A DNA stretch of 11,293 nucleotides from contig DIKJ01000102.1 in the NCBI GenBank assembly GCA_002424525.1, positions 20,082-31,374 on the forward strand. Direction: 5' to 3'. This document shows, piece by piece, positions 1 to 7,138 of the stretch. The notes beneath the pieces are model-generated. The model saw only the letters and a program-made list of their open reading frames with translations. It ran no database searches and had not been told where the DNA came from. This DNA comes from Bacteroidales bacterium UBA5621 (lineage in GTDB: Bacteria; Bacteroidota; Bacteroidia; Bacteroidales; VadinHA17). The position numbers and the translations under genes are program-made. Each line of letters starts with the position of its first letter. Positions within the stretch are counted from its first letter, which is position 1.

Positions 1-681
1 GTCAAATCAGTCGCCGGGGAGAAAGATATCTATATAACACAGATGTGGGATAACTGGGATGTTAAAACAGCTACTCACAAACGTACGCTTGATCATCCCG
101 CCCGTTATAGGTTTATTGACATATCCCAGAACAGCCAGCTGGCAGGTCCGGTTAACTGGAGCAATGCCCAATATGTATTTGATTATATTAAAGATAAGCC
201 ACGTCCGGTAAACAGCACGAAGATTTATGGCAGCGACAGTGGCAGCTGGCTGGACAGGGGTATCACGACGGAGCATGCAATTAATACATTTTTCCGCAAC
301 ATAACCGGTGGTTTTGCATCCAGCAGGTTTCACAGACCTCCCTCAGGTCTTGGTCTCAGTGAAATTTCAATTAACTGCATTAAAACTGTCAGGGACATTG
401 AGAAGATCACAAAAATGTGGGAAATGAAACCTTCGATGCATCTTATCGGGGTTGAGGAGGGTGGAGAGGCTTATCTTTCAGCCCGGGAAGGGATTTGTTA
501 CATTCTCTATTTTGTCACTGACTGCAATGTCAGGCTTGACTTAAAAGAACATGATAAGCGATTCAGAATTATGTCTGCGGATGTTGAAAAAGCGGAATGG
601 GAGAAAAAGGAATCCGTCAGGGGAGGTTCGGTTGTGGAACTAAATGGAAAGAAGAGATCTGTTATTGTTTTATACAAATAG
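1..681 (+). CDS. C-terminal part of a probable secreted glycoside-hydrolase-like protein (5' end outside window)
   Basis: The frame is open from the first base, so the gene begins upstream. The ATG at 43 is probably internal, because the residues before it (VKSVAGEKDIYITQ) run smoothly into the rest. The visible 226 residues look like the end of a TIM-barrel carbohydrate-active enzyme followed by a small beta-sandwich. An aromatic, Gly-rich stretch with RNITGG and RFHRPPSG lies near residues 100-120. The tail (about residues 155-226) has the alternating hydrophobic pattern of the 'putative collagen-binding' C-terminal domain found behind DUF4038/apiosidase-like barrels (AYLSAREGICYILYF, then VIVLYK at the end). 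The family assignment comes from recalled pattern only, and the catalytic residues cannot be placed because the N-terminus is missing. It ends 10 bases before dapB, so the two may be cotranscribed, although no functional link is evident. The broad type is moderately sure and the substrate unknown. Confidence 0.6.
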   Translation, partial: VKSVAGEKDIYITQMWDNWDVKTATHKRTLDHPARYRFIDISQNSQLAGPVNWSNAQYVFDYIKDKPRPVNSTKIYGSDSGSWLDRGITTEHAINTFFRNITGGFASSRFHRPPSGLGLSEISINCIKTVRDIEKITKMWEMKPSMHLIGVEEGGEAYLSAREGICYILYFVTDCNVRLDLKEHDKRFRIMSADVEKAEWEKKESVRGGSVVELNGKKRSVIVLYK

Positions 682-691
682 GCATACTGTT

Positions 692-1408
692 ATGAATATT
701 GCACTGATTGGTTACGGCCGCATGGGCCATGAGATTGAGGAGGCAGCCCTTAAGAGGGGGCATGTGATAAAGATTATTATTGATGAAATAAATACTGCTG
801 ACCTTAAACCACTGAATTTTAAGGAAGTTGATGTGGCGATAGAGTTTTCTGTCCCTGGTTCGGCTTTCAGAAATATAACGAAGTGTCTTGAAATGCGGAT
901 CTCTGTCGTTTCAGGCACAACAGGCTGGTTGCACGATTACGAGAAAATTGCCGGGATTTGCAGGAAGAATGAGACCTCCTTTATCCATTCGTCAAATTTC
1001 AGCTTAGGTGTAAACATTCTGTTCCGTCTGAACAACATTCTTGCCGGATTAATGGAGCATTATCCAAATTATACTCCGTTCATTGAAGAGATCCATCACG
1101 TCAAAAAGCTCGATGCGCCCAGCGGAACCGCTATAAACCTGGCAAACGCAATAACCAGCCGTCACAAAGGTTATAAGGGATGGACACCGGAGAGCGGAGG
1201 CCCTGGAAACATGGTGCACATAAACTCAGTAAGGGAAGGGAGTGTCCCCGGGACGCACGTCATAACCTGGAATTCGGAAATTGACAACATCAGCCTCCGT
1301 CATGAAGCCCGAAGCAGACAGGGTTTTGCGCTGGGGGCAGTGATTGCCGCTGAGTTTATCTCCGTCAGGAAAGGGGTCTTCACCATGGACGATGTGCTTG
1401 GATTCTGA
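692..1408 (+). CDS. dapB: 4-hydroxy-tetrahydrodipicolinate reductase
   Basis: Cytoplasmic NAD(P)H-dependent reductase of the diaminopimelate/lysine pathway, acting on the product of DapA. The 238-residue protein is complete but at the short end of the family (E. coli 273), as is common in Bacteroidota. The Rossmann dinucleotide motif GYGRMG is at residues 7-12 and SGTTGW at 74-79. SSNFSLGVN is at 100-108, and the signature EIHHVKKLDAPSGTA is at 133-147. In that signature His135/His136 and Lys139 match the catalytic His-His and Lys of the E. coli enzyme. I start it at the ATG at 692, which places MNIALIGYGRMG at the N-terminus as in the family; the in-frame ATG at 644 would add 16 residues and overlap the upstream gene. 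No clear Shine-Dalgarno sequence is present. lepB follows after 42 bases, a dapB-lepB order that I recall from other Bacteroidota. Confidence 0.95.
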   Translation: MNIALIGYGRMGHEIEEAALKRGHVIKIIIDEINTADLKPLNFKEVDVAIEFSVPGSAFRNITKCLEMRISVVSGTTGWLHDYEKIAGICRKNETSFIHSSNFSLGVNILFRLNNILAGLMEHYPNYTPFIEEIHHVKKLDAPSGTAINLANAITSRHKGYKGWTPESGGPGNMVHINSVREGSVPGTHVITWNSEIDNISLRHEARSRQGFALGAVIAAEFISVRKGVFTMDDVLGF

Positions 1409-1426
1409 TTATTATTCTTACTTTTG
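1398..1426 (+). promoter_or_regulatory. Bacteroidota-type promoter for lepB
   Basis: TACTTTTG at 1419-1426 matches the Bacteroidota -7 consensus TAnnTTTG exactly. A TTG at 1398-1400, 18 bases upstream and inside the end of dapB, can serve as the core of the -33 TTTG element. Transcription would begin at about 1433, just ahead of the lepB ATG at 1451. This also argues against the TTG start at 1424, which would lie inside the -7 box. The call rests on sequence match only. Confidence 0.55.
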
Positions 1427-1450
1427 CAACTTCATAATTATTGTTATATC

Positions 1451-2839
1451 ATGTTTGAATCTTTTGACAGAAGACACCTCAGATTTGCAGTAGCAACAGT
1501 TCTTTATCTTTTGCTGGTGATCTGGATCGGCAGTTTCTGGCTTCTTCTGGGTATTCCGGTTCTTTTCGATATTTATGTCTCCGGGAAAGTTAACTGGACC
1601 TTCTGGAAGAAACGCTCCGGCACCAACAGTACTATAATTGAATGGCTTGATGCTCTGATATTTGCCGTGATAGCAGTCACACTTATAAATATTTTTCTGT
1701 TTCAGAACTACCGGATCCCAACCGGATCGATGGAGAAATCATTACTCATAGGCGACCATCTCTTTGTCAGCAAGATGGCTTACGGCCCGCGGTTGCCCAA
1801 TACACCGATAGCTTTTCCTTTTACCCAGCATACTATGCCGCTGATCGGAGGGAAATCGTGGTCCGGCTTAATACAGTGGGATTATAAACGGCTTGCCGGG
1901 TTCGGGGACGTGAAGAATAACGATCCGATAGTTTTCAATTTTCCTGCAGGAGATACTGTTGTGCTCGAGGAGCAGGAGACAAGCTACTATGAAATTCTCA
2001 GAAGGAAAGCCCGGGAGCTGAGGGACAGAGACAGCTACGGGAATAGCCGCGTCCAGCCTTATGAGAATTACCTCAGGCTCGCACGCAGGGAAATCTGGGA
2101 CAGATTCAATATTGTTTACCGGCCTGTCGACAAAAGGGACAATTATGTCAAGAGATGTATTGCTGTTCCCGGTGATACGGTTACTATAAGGATGGGAGTC
2201 ATATTCGTGAACGGGGCTCAACTTGAAGAGCACGAAAGCCAGCAGACCACCTATGTGGTTGGCACGAACGGGAGTACCATAAATCCAAAAGCGTTTGAGA
2301 GGCTTAGTGTATCCAGGGCCGATCAGACTATGATTTCCGGGTCAGCATATATTCTCCCTCTTACCAGGAACAGCGCAAACACCATTTCAAAATTCTCAAA
2401 TGTAAGGGAAGTAACACCGATTTTTGCGAGGGAAGGAGAATATGCCCCGCATATCTTTCCCCACAGCGGGGCGTACAGATGGAATGAAGATAACTTCGGC
2501 CCCTTGTGGATACCTGCCAGGGGTGTTTCGGTCAGGATCGATACATCAAACCTTTGCCTTTATGAGAGGATTATCGATGTATATGAGGATAACACCCTCA
2601 GGGTGGAGGGAAGCACCATATTCATAAACGATATACCTTCCGATTCTTATACCTTTAAACTGGATTATTACTGGATGATGGGTGATAACAGGCATAATTC
2701 CGCCGATTCGCGATACTGGGGTTTTGTGCCCGAAGATCATGTAGTAGGAAAACCAAAATTTATCTGGCTGTCGCTCGACAAAGAAGCATCCGGCCTGAAG
2801 AAGATCAGGCTGAAACGGATGTTTATGAAAATCAGGTGA
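1451..2839 (+). CDS. lepB: Signal peptidase I (type I leader peptidase, long Bacteroidota form)
   Basis: Inner-membrane serine/lysine protease that removes Sec (and Tat) signal peptides on the periplasmic side. The protein has 462 residues. Hydrophobic segments lie at about 12-44 and 66-85, followed directly by the catalytic-serine motif RIPTGSME (Ser93). The general-base region is NYVKRCIAVPGD, with Lys234 as the likely catalytic lysine. The C-terminal signature GDNRHNSADSRYWGFVP is at 411-427. About 140 residues between the Ser and Lys boxes, and about 170 between the Lys box and the GDNR box, are larger than in E. coli LepB; this is typical of Bacteroidota signal peptidases. The ATG at 1451 is chosen over a TTG at 1424 because the latter falls in the promoter. 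The gene ends only 4 bases from the end of the convergent rplT. It is likely to process the exported proteins encoded further right, as it does the rest of the secretome. Confidence 0.95.
   Translation: MFESFDRRHLRFAVATVLYLLLVIWIGSFWLLLGIPVLFDIYVSGKVNWTFWKKRSGTNSTIIEWLDALIFAVIAVTLINIFLFQNYRIPTGSMEKSLLIGDHLFVSKMAYGPRLPNTPIAFPFTQHTMPLIGGKSWSGLIQWDYKRLAGFGDVKNNDPIVFNFPAGDTVVLEEQETSYYEILRRKARELRDRDSYGNSRVQPYENYLRLARREIWDRFNIVYRPVDKRDNYVKRCIAVPGDTVTIRMGVIFVNGAQLEEHESQQTTYVVGTNGSTINPKAFERLSVSRADQTMISGSAYILPLTRNSANTISKFSNVREVTPIFAREGEYAPHIFPHSGAYRWNEDNFGPLWIPARGVSVRIDTSNLCLYERIIDVYEDNTLRVEGSTIFINDIPSDSYTFKLDYYWMMGDNRHNSADSRYWGFVPEDHVVGKPKFIWLSLDKEASGLKKIRLKRMFMKIR
2793..2810. repeat. Short perfect inverted repeat within the lepB 3' end
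   Basis: GCCTGA-AGAAGA-TCAGGC forms a 6-bp stem with a 6-base loop. It lies inside lepB, 34 bases beyond the rplT stop when read on the - strand. Because lepB and rplT leave no room between them, it is a candidate place for the thrS-rplT transcript to end. There is no uninterrupted U-run after it on the - strand, so a rho-independent terminator is not convincing. Confidence 0.25.
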
Positions 2840-2843
2840 ATTG

Positions 2844-3188
2844 CTACTTAACCTTCTCGACAATAGCTTTAAAAGCCTCGGGATGGTTCATTGCCAGATC
2901 TGCCAGTGTTTTTCTGTTGAGCTCAATGCCTTGCTTATCAAGCTTCCCGATAAATTCTGAATAACTCATATCATACTGGCGCACACCGGCATTAATCCTT
3001 TGTATCCACAGTGATCTGAATGCTCCCTTCTTTTTCTTCCTGTCGCGGTAGGCATAACCCAGGCCTTTATCGAGAGTGTTCTTTGCTACTGTAAATACAT
3101 TTCTTCTTGAGAGGAAGTTCCCTTTTGTCTGTTTAAGGACCTTTTTTCTTCTGGCCCTTGATGCTACTGAATTTACGGATCTTGGCAT
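2844..3188 (-). CDS. rplT: 50S ribosomal protein L20
   Basis: Binds 23S rRNA early in assembly of the large subunit and, in several bacteria, represses its own operon. The 114 residues are full length for the family. The highly basic N-terminal extension has [16 protein letters not shown] at the start and NVFTVAKN and [10 protein letters not shown] after it. The globular C-terminal half begins at [17 protein letters not shown], followed by [24 protein letters not shown]. The ATG at 3188 gives the canonical start [10 protein letters not shown]. It is the last gene of thrS-infC-rpmI-rplT. A 95-base spacer with possible RNA structure separates it from rpmI, and no Shine-Dalgarno sequence sits close to the ATG. 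The GAGGA about 20-25 bases upstream is too far for normal use. Confidence 0.97.
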   Translation of the reverse strand: MPRSVNSVASRARRKKVLKQTKGNFLSRRNVFTVAKNTLDKGLGYAYRDRKKKKGAFRSLWIQRINAGVRQYDMSYSEFIGKLDKQGIELNRKTLADLAMNHPEAFKAIVEKVK

Positions 3189-3283
3189 TACTTAATTTTT
3201 GTGAATGTCAGCGTTCCTCTTACGGACTCTTAACAGCTGAACAATCTGTTTAACATAATTTATGTTTGTCAAAGCTGACAATA
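3189..3283 (-). promoter_or_regulatory. Structured rpmI-rplT spacer, candidate L20-responsive leader
   Basis: On the - strand this spacer starts with the hairpin TTGTCA-GCTT-TGACAA (3281 to 3266). It overlaps by one base a second inverted repeat, AACATAA-A-TTATGTT (3266 to 3252). Next comes TGTTCAGC (3243-3236), which can pair with GCTGACA (3212-3206) around an inner GTT/AAC step, with a bulge. The first copy, TGTCAGC (3280-3274), can also pair perfectly with the same GCTGACA over 7 bp. The region therefore has two mutually exclusive folds. E. coli rplT is controlled by L20 binding to a folded site in this operon, so a similar role is plausible here. This is inference from base pairing and position only. 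Confidence 0.4.
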
Positions 3284-3481
3284 CTACTTGATCGCCAGGA
3301 GAAGTTTGATATTTTTCTCATCAGCTTTGTCAACCTGCCCGAAATAGGTAAGATTCCTTTTTCGCTTGGTTGATTTTTTGGTAAGTATATGGCTTTTATA
3401 TGCATGCTTACGCTTGATCTTTCCTGACCCGGTGAGGGTGAACCTTTTTTTTGCACCGGGATTTGTTTTCATTTTTGGCAT
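3284..3481 (-). CDS. rpmI: 50S ribosomal protein L35
   Basis: Small basic protein of the large ribosomal subunit. The 65 residues are full length and match the family throughout: [14 protein letters not shown] at the start, [20 protein letters not shown] in the middle and [19 protein letters not shown] near the end. The start at 3481 is fixed by the family's MPKMKT and by a GAGGA Shine-Dalgarno-like sequence 7 bases upstream (3493-3489). Such a ribosome site is uncommon in this phylum, but infC, 29 bases upstream, also has one. A hairpin begins 2 bases after the stop codon. Confidence 0.96.
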   Translation of the reverse strand: MPKMKTNPGAKKRFTLTGSGKIKRKHAYKSHILTKKSTKRKRNLTYFGQVDKADEKNIKLLLAIK

Positions 3482-3510
3482 CTCTATATCCTCAAAGTAA
3501 ATTATTACAT

Positions 3511-4059
3511 CTATTTTTTCTTTTTTGGCGCGAAGGAAATGATCATCCTCTTTCCTTCGAGCCTGGGAAGCTGTTCCACCTTCCCGTATTCTTCAAGGTC
3601 GCTGGCGAAGCGCAACAGAAGCACTTCCCCCTTTTCCTTGAATAATATCGACCTTCCTTTAAAGAACACATAAGCTCTTACTTTTGCCCCTTCTTCCAGA
3701 AATCTGATTGCATGCCGGAGCTTAAAGTTATAATCGTGATCATCAGTATTCGGACCAAACCTTATTTCCTTAACGACTATTTTTGTCGTTTTTGCCTTGA
3801 TCTCCTTCTGTTTCTTTTTCTGCTGATAAAGAAACTTCTGATAATCAACTATCTTACATACCGGAGGATCAGCATTGGGTGAGATTTCCACCAGGTCGAG
3901 TTCCATTCTGTCTGCGAGACTCAGTGCTTCCTGGAGACTCATTACGTTCGCTTCTATGTTTTCACCGACAACTCTGACCACTTTTGCTGTAATCCGGTTG
4001 TTGATCCTGTGAGCCGGTTGGGTATTAGTACCCCAGCTTCGCCTTACTGTAACGGCTAT
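3511..4059 (-). CDS. infC: Translation initiation factor IF-3, probable AUA start
   Basis: Binds the 30S subunit, blocks premature joining of 50S and rejects non-canonical start codons. The protein has 182 residues with the proposed start (E. coli 180). Family landmarks are HRINNRI at 17-23, [10 protein letters not shown] at 27-36, LVEISPNA at 56-63 and [15 protein letters not shown] in the linker; [16 protein letters not shown] and [16 protein letters not shown] lie in the C-domain, which ends in a Lys run. The GTG at 3981 would start after the conserved HRINNRI and is therefore too late. Upstream, before the in-frame stop at 4074-4072, there is no ATG, GTG or TTG. The ATA at 4059-4057 lies exactly 8 bases behind a perfect AGGAGG, giving the N-terminus (M)[10 protein letters not shown]. 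coli infC uses AUU for IF3 autoregulation, so a rare start fits the family. The protein is certain; the start is an inference. Confidence 0.93.
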   Translation of the reverse strand: MAVTVRRSWGTNTQPAHRINNRITAKVVRVVGENIEANVMSLQEALSLADRMELDLVEISPNADPPVCKIVDYQKFLYQQKKKQKEIKAKTTKIVVKEIRFGPNTDDHDYNFKLRHAIRFLEEGAKVRAYVFFKGRSILFKEKGEVLLLRFASDLEEYGKVEQLPRLEGKRMIISFAPKKKK

Positions 4060-4066
4060 AACTCTG

Positions 4067-4073
4067 TCCTCCT
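4067..4073 (-). promoter_or_regulatory. Strong Shine-Dalgarno site that defines the infC start
   Basis: Read on the - strand, AGGAGGA occupies 4073 to 4067. Counting from the core AGGAGG, it is followed by the 8 bases ACAGAGTT and then ATA. Such a perfect anti-16S match is rare in Bacteroidota, where most genes initiate without one. Its presence here, in front of a poor start codon, resembles the arrangement at E. coli infC. Confidence 0.7.
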
Positions 4074-4108
4074 ACTTTTTGTTAATACTAAAACTTCAAA
4101 ATATGCAA

Positions 4109-6049
4109 TCAATATGCGATCTCGTTTTCTATTTCCCTCCTGATAAAACTCACAAATTCTTCAACTTTCATACTTCCCCTGTCGCCTTCTCCCTGCTTCC
4201 GGACAGCAACCGTTCCGTTCTCAACCTCTTTTTCACCTATTACCAGAAGGTATGGGATCCTCTTTAATTCATTATCCCTGATCTTCTTACCTATCTTTTC
4301 ATTACGGTCGTCAATCAAGGTGCAAATATCGGAATTATTTAGAATATCCAAAACATTTGCCGCATAATCATTGAATTTTTCACTTATCGGGAGCACGACA
4401 GCCTTTTCGGGTGCCAGCCAAAGGGGAAACTTACCGGCGGTGTTCTCAATAAGTACGGCAACAAACCGTTCAAGGGATCCGAAAACAGTTCTGTGGATCA
4501 TCACCGGCTGGTGTTTCTGGTTGTCACTGCCATTATAGGTAAGGTCGAACCGTTCAGGAAGGTTATAATCAACCTGGATCGTTCCCAGCTGCCATTTTCT
4601 GCCAATAGCATCCCTGACCATAAAATCCAGCTTCGGGCCGTAAAATGCTGCTTCACCCGGAACAACAGTGGTCTTCAGGTTCTTTTCGCGGGCGGCAACG
4701 ATAATATCCTCCTCAGCCTTTTCCCAGTTTTCGTCCGATCCTATATATTTCTGCTTGTTACCAGGATCCCTGAGAGAGATCTGGGCAGTGAAATCATTAA
4801 AGTTCAGTATTTTAAAAATATAAAGTATAAGATCGATTATACTTTTGAATTCTTCCCTCAGCTGATCGGGGCGGCAGAAATGGTGCGCATCATCCTGGGT
4901 AAAGCTTCTGACCCGTGTAAGTCCGTGAAGCTCACCGCTCTGTTCATACCGGTAAACTGTCCCGAATTCTGCCATTCTTAAGGGAAGGTCGCGGTATGAG
5001 TGCTGTGTGGAATTATATATTTCGCAATGATGCGGGCAGTTCATGGGTTTCAGCATGAACTGTTCACCTTCCTGGGGTGTCGACATGGGCTGAAACGAGT
5101 CGGCACCATATTTCTCATAGTGCCCCGACAGCTTATACAATTCAACATTTCCGATGTGAGGTGTTGTAACTATCTTATAACCTCTTCTCCTGAGTATTGC
5201 CGTTAGAAAACTGATAAGGTTCTGTCTGATGTCCGAACCTTTCGGAAGCCACAGCGGAAGCCCCATCCCGACCCTCGGTGAAAAGGTGAACAATTCAAGT
5301 TCCTTCCCGATCTTTCGGTGATCTCTCCTTTTTGCTTCCTCGAGGAGGATAAGGTACTCGTCGAGCATTTTTTGCTTCGGATATGTTATACCGTAGATGC
5401 GTGTCAGCATCTTCCGTTTCTCATTCCCCCTCCAGTAAGCACCGGCAACGCTAAGCAGCTTGATTGCCTTAATGGGTTCGGTTGAAGGCAGATGCGGTCC
5501 GCGGCAAAGATCGGTAAATCCACCCTGGGTATAGAGCGATATTGTTCCGTCTTCCAGCTCACTTATCAGCTCTGTCTTGTATTCATCACCTTTTTCAGAA
5601 AAAACTGTTATTGCCTCAGTTTTGGAAACTTCGCGTCGGTTGTAGGATAGATTTCTGGCGGCAATCTCCTTCATCTTATTCTCAATAACCGGAAGATCGG
5701 CATCTGTAATGGTGCGTCCGTCACCGGGATCAACGTCATAATAAAACCCGTTTTCAATAGCCGGGCCAATGCCAAATTTGATTCCCGGATAAAGTGCCTC
5801 AAGTGCTTCAGCCATAAGATGTGCGGAAGAGTGCCAGAAGGCATGCTTCGCTTCTTCATCCTCCCATTTATGGAGCTTCAGGCTGGAATTGTCATTTATC
5901 GGTCTTGTGAGGTCGTAAATTTCACCGTTGACGGTTGCTGCATATACTTCTTTTGCCAGCCGCGGACTAATTCTTTCTGCTATTTCCAGACTGCTGATGC
6001 CCCGCCTGAATTCCCTTGAGGAACCGTCAGGAAAAGTTATCGTGATCAT
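4109..6049 (-). CDS. thrS: Threonyl-tRNA synthetase
   Basis: Charges tRNA-Thr with threonine and edits mischarged Ser-tRNA-Thr. The complete 646-residue protein has the usual domain order. The TGS domain is at about 1-61. The editing domain has HSSAH (His73, His77) and the TDLCRGPH box (Cys182, His186). The class II catalytic core runs from about 245 to 545. Its zinc-binding residues are Cys338 in [10 protein letters not shown], His389 in TQDDAHH and His519 in [13 protein letters not shown], matching Cys334, His385 and His511 of the E. coli enzyme. The anticodon-binding domain starts near 548 (KAVVLPIS). All key residues are present. It is the first gene of the cluster, 49 bases upstream of infC. 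A -7 promoter box lies about 30 bases ahead of its ATG, which leaves a short leader without room for an E. coli-type tRNA-mimic operator or a T-box. Confidence 0.98.
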   Translation of the reverse strand: MITITFPDGSSREFRRGISSLEIAERISPRLAKEVYAATVNGEIYDLTRPINDNSSLKLHKWEDEEAKHAFWHSSAHLMAEALEALYPGIKFGIGPAIENGFYYDVDPGDGRTITDADLPVIENKMKEIAARNLSYNRREVSKTEAITVFSEKGDEYKTELISELEDGTISLYTQGGFTDLCRGPHLPSTEPIKAIKLLSVAGAYWRGNEKRKMLTRIYGITYPKQKMLDEYLILLEEAKRRDHRKIGKELELFTFSPRVGMGLPLWLPKGSDIRQNLISFLTAILRRRGYKIVTTPHIGNVELYKLSGHYEKYGADSFQPMSTPQEGEQFMLKPMNCPHHCEIYNSTQHSYRDLPLRMAEFGTVYRYEQSGELHGLTRVRSFTQDDAHHFCRPDQLREEFKSIIDLILYIFKILNFNDFTAQISLRDPGNKQKYIGSDENWEKAEEDIIVAAREKNLKTTVVPGEAAFYGPKLDFMVRDAIGRKWQLGTIQVDYNLPERFDLTYNGSDNQKHQPVMIHRTVFGSLERFVAVLIENTAGKFPLWLAPEKAVVLPISEKFNDYAANVLDILNNSDICTLIDDRNEKIGKKIRDNELKRIPYLLVIGEKEVENGTVAVRKQGEGDRGSMKVEEFVSFIRREIENEIAY

Positions 6050-6079
6050 TCTCTGAGTAAATCATTTATTAAAGGTGTG

Positions 6080-6087
6080 CAAAGATA
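6080..6087 (-). promoter_or_regulatory. Bacteroidota -7 promoter element for thrS-infC-rpmI-rplT
   Basis: On the - strand, TATCTTTG (6087 to 6080) matches TAnnTTTG exactly, 30 bases ahead of the thrS ATG. I see no good TTTG -33 element about 20 bases further upstream; that region is A-rich instead. The transcript leader would be only about 25 bases. Confidence 0.5.
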
Positions 6088-6120
6088 ATTAATATTTTTG
6101 TTTCTGTGTTGAAGACCTGA

Positions 6121-6150
6121 GGAGAGAAGGGGAGAGGGGGAGATGAGGAG
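6121..6150. repeat. Purine-only tract of degenerate G-rich octamers
   Basis: Four successive units read GGAGAGAA, GGGGAGAG, GGGGAGAT and GAGGAG. All 30 bases are purines except one T. A second purine-rich stretch follows at about 6172-6195. The tract lies in the 262-base gene-free region between thrS and the PKD lipoprotein gene. Apart from the thrS promoter and this tract, I see only a weak, unproven promoter-like TACCTTTA at 6284-6291 ahead of the lipoprotein gene. The tract may be a low-complexity intergenic repeat dispersed in the genome; the function is unknown. Confidence 0.5.
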
Positions 6151-6311
6151 CAATCCGACTAAATTCTGCATGTGGAAAGGGGAGAGAGAAAGGAGTTTTT
6201 GTTTTGTGATAAAAATTTCCTGAACAATGCACCTTCCGGAAAATAATTCAGACTTTAAAACAGTGGCACGTAATTTGGATTGTTACCTTTATACAATTAA
6301 ACTTATAAGCA

Positions 6312-7061
6312 ATGAAAAAGAACATTTACGTGATACTGGTCCTTCCCTTTATACTGATAGCGTGTGAGAAAAATCCACAGGCACATTTCTCAGCCACACC
6401 GGGTAACCCGGTAGTAGGGGAGGAGGTTATATTCACCAATACTTCGAAAGATGCTGTGAGGTTTGAATGGGATTTTGGCGACGGATGGGGCTCTGATGAG
6501 GCACATCCCAGTCATATTTTCACCGGATCGGGCACTTTTGAGGTTATTATGACAGCCTTCTCAAAGAACGGCCAGTCCGATAAGGCATCATTGATAATGG
6601 ATGTCAAGATACCTACTCTGCTGGAGATAGAGGTACGTGAATGGTTCGAAGAGTATCTTATTCCTGATGCCAGTGTGAGACTCTACCCGACTCTTCCCGA
6701 CTGGGAAAATGAGACCAACATGGAATCGGAAGGCTTCACCGACAAGGATGGCATAGTTGTCTTCTCACATCTTAAACCTTTTGTTCACTATGTTGATGTA
6801 TGGGAAGAGACCCACAATAATTACCTCCTGAAAGCTGAAGATGTTGGCTTTATCAGGACGCCTGAAGTGATGCCCAACAAGATAAACAGGTTCATAGCCT
6901 GGGTTGATTATGTCGGCCCGGGAAAAGGTGAGAGAACACATGACAGGTCATATGTTATTAGGAAGCTCGAAAGGAAAATCGCCGATAAGCCCCTGCCATC
7001 CGCCGATCAATCTGAAGGCGACTGGAAAGCTCTGTATGAAAAGAGTATAAAGCTCAAATAA
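6312..7061 (+). CDS. PKD-domain lipoprotein with a second beta-sandwich domain
   Basis: An exported lipoprotein of 249 residues with no recognisable catalytic motif. The N-terminus is a short basic start, a hydrophobic stretch and the lipobox LIAC, with Cys18 as the lipidated residue. Residues 24-98 form a PKD-type immunoglobulin-like domain, with FTNTS at 41-45, the hallmark WDFGDG at 53-58, PSHIF at 66-70 and a GTFEVIM strand. Residues about 104-165 look like a carboxypeptidase-regulatory/CNA-B-like sandwich, with the pattern PDASVRLYPT, then FTDKDGIVVFSHLKP, then YVDVW. The tail (190-249) is basic and charged. Such domains usually bind protein or carbohydrate, so a surface-binding role is inferred. 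It stands alone, with the thrS cluster diverging on one side and a convergent gene on the other. It is not obviously a SusD-type or gliding component. Confidence 0.85.
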   Translation: MKKNIYVILVLPFILIACEKNPQAHFSATPGNPVVGEEVIFTNTSKDAVRFEWDFGDGWGSDEAHPSHIFTGSGTFEVIMTAFSKNGQSDKASLIMDVKIPTLLEIEVREWFEEYLIPDASVRLYPTLPDWENETNMESEGFTDKDGIVVFSHLKPFVHYVDVWEETHNNYLLKAEDVGFIRTPEVMPNKINRFIAWVDYVGPGKGERTHDRSYVIRKLERKIADKPLPSADQSEGDWKALYEKSIKLK

Positions 7062-7075
7062 AACATATTCCGGAG

Positions 7076-7138
7076 ACGCGCAATAGTGCGATTCCTGTGA
7101 TCTTTATGATATGTAAAGGGATACGCGCTATTGCGCGT
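7076..7138. repeat. Nested inverted repeat between convergent genes
   Basis: The left arm ACGCGCAATAGTGCG (7076-7090) pairs with the right arm CGCGCTATTGCGCGT (7124-7138) over 15 bp; the only non-Watson-Crick pair would be a G-U wobble in RNA. The 33-base loop contains an inner stem, CTTTA (7102-7106) with TAAAG (7114-7118). Each long arm is also self-complementary: ACGCGC-TATT-GCGCGT at 7123-7138, and CGCGC-AATA-GTGCG on the left. The element can therefore form one long stem or two short hairpins. It occupies most of the 79-base gap between the lipoprotein and glycosylasparaginase genes. Confidence 0.75.

Noticed and set aside
644..691. A 16-residue N-terminal extension of DapB from the ATG at 644.
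   Set aside because: It overlaps the upstream gene and puts non-conserved residues before the Rossmann strand; the ATG at 692 gives the family's usual N-terminus.
1424..1450. A TTG start for LepB at 1424.
   Set aside because: This codon lies inside a perfect TAnnTTTG promoter box, and the ATG at 1451 is a better start.
3511..3981. IF3 starting at the GTG at 3981 (156 residues).
   Set aside because: It would drop the conserved HRINNRI segment that every IF3 has near its N-terminus; the open frame continues upstream to a well-placed ATA with a perfect Shine-Dalgarno sequence.
4493..5206. Long open frames on the + strand opposite thrS.
   Set aside because: They are antisense shadows of thrS, whose full domain set and catalytic residues are intact on the - strand.
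6143..6223. A 26-codon open frame (MRSNPTKF...) in the thrS upstream region.
   Set aside because: It starts inside the low-complexity purine tract, has no ribosome site and no recognisable features, so it is likely chance.
6050..6311. A T-box or tRNA-mimic operator controlling thrS.
   Set aside because: The likely promoter box is only 30 bases from the start codon, leaving a leader too short for either, and no T-box sequence is visible.
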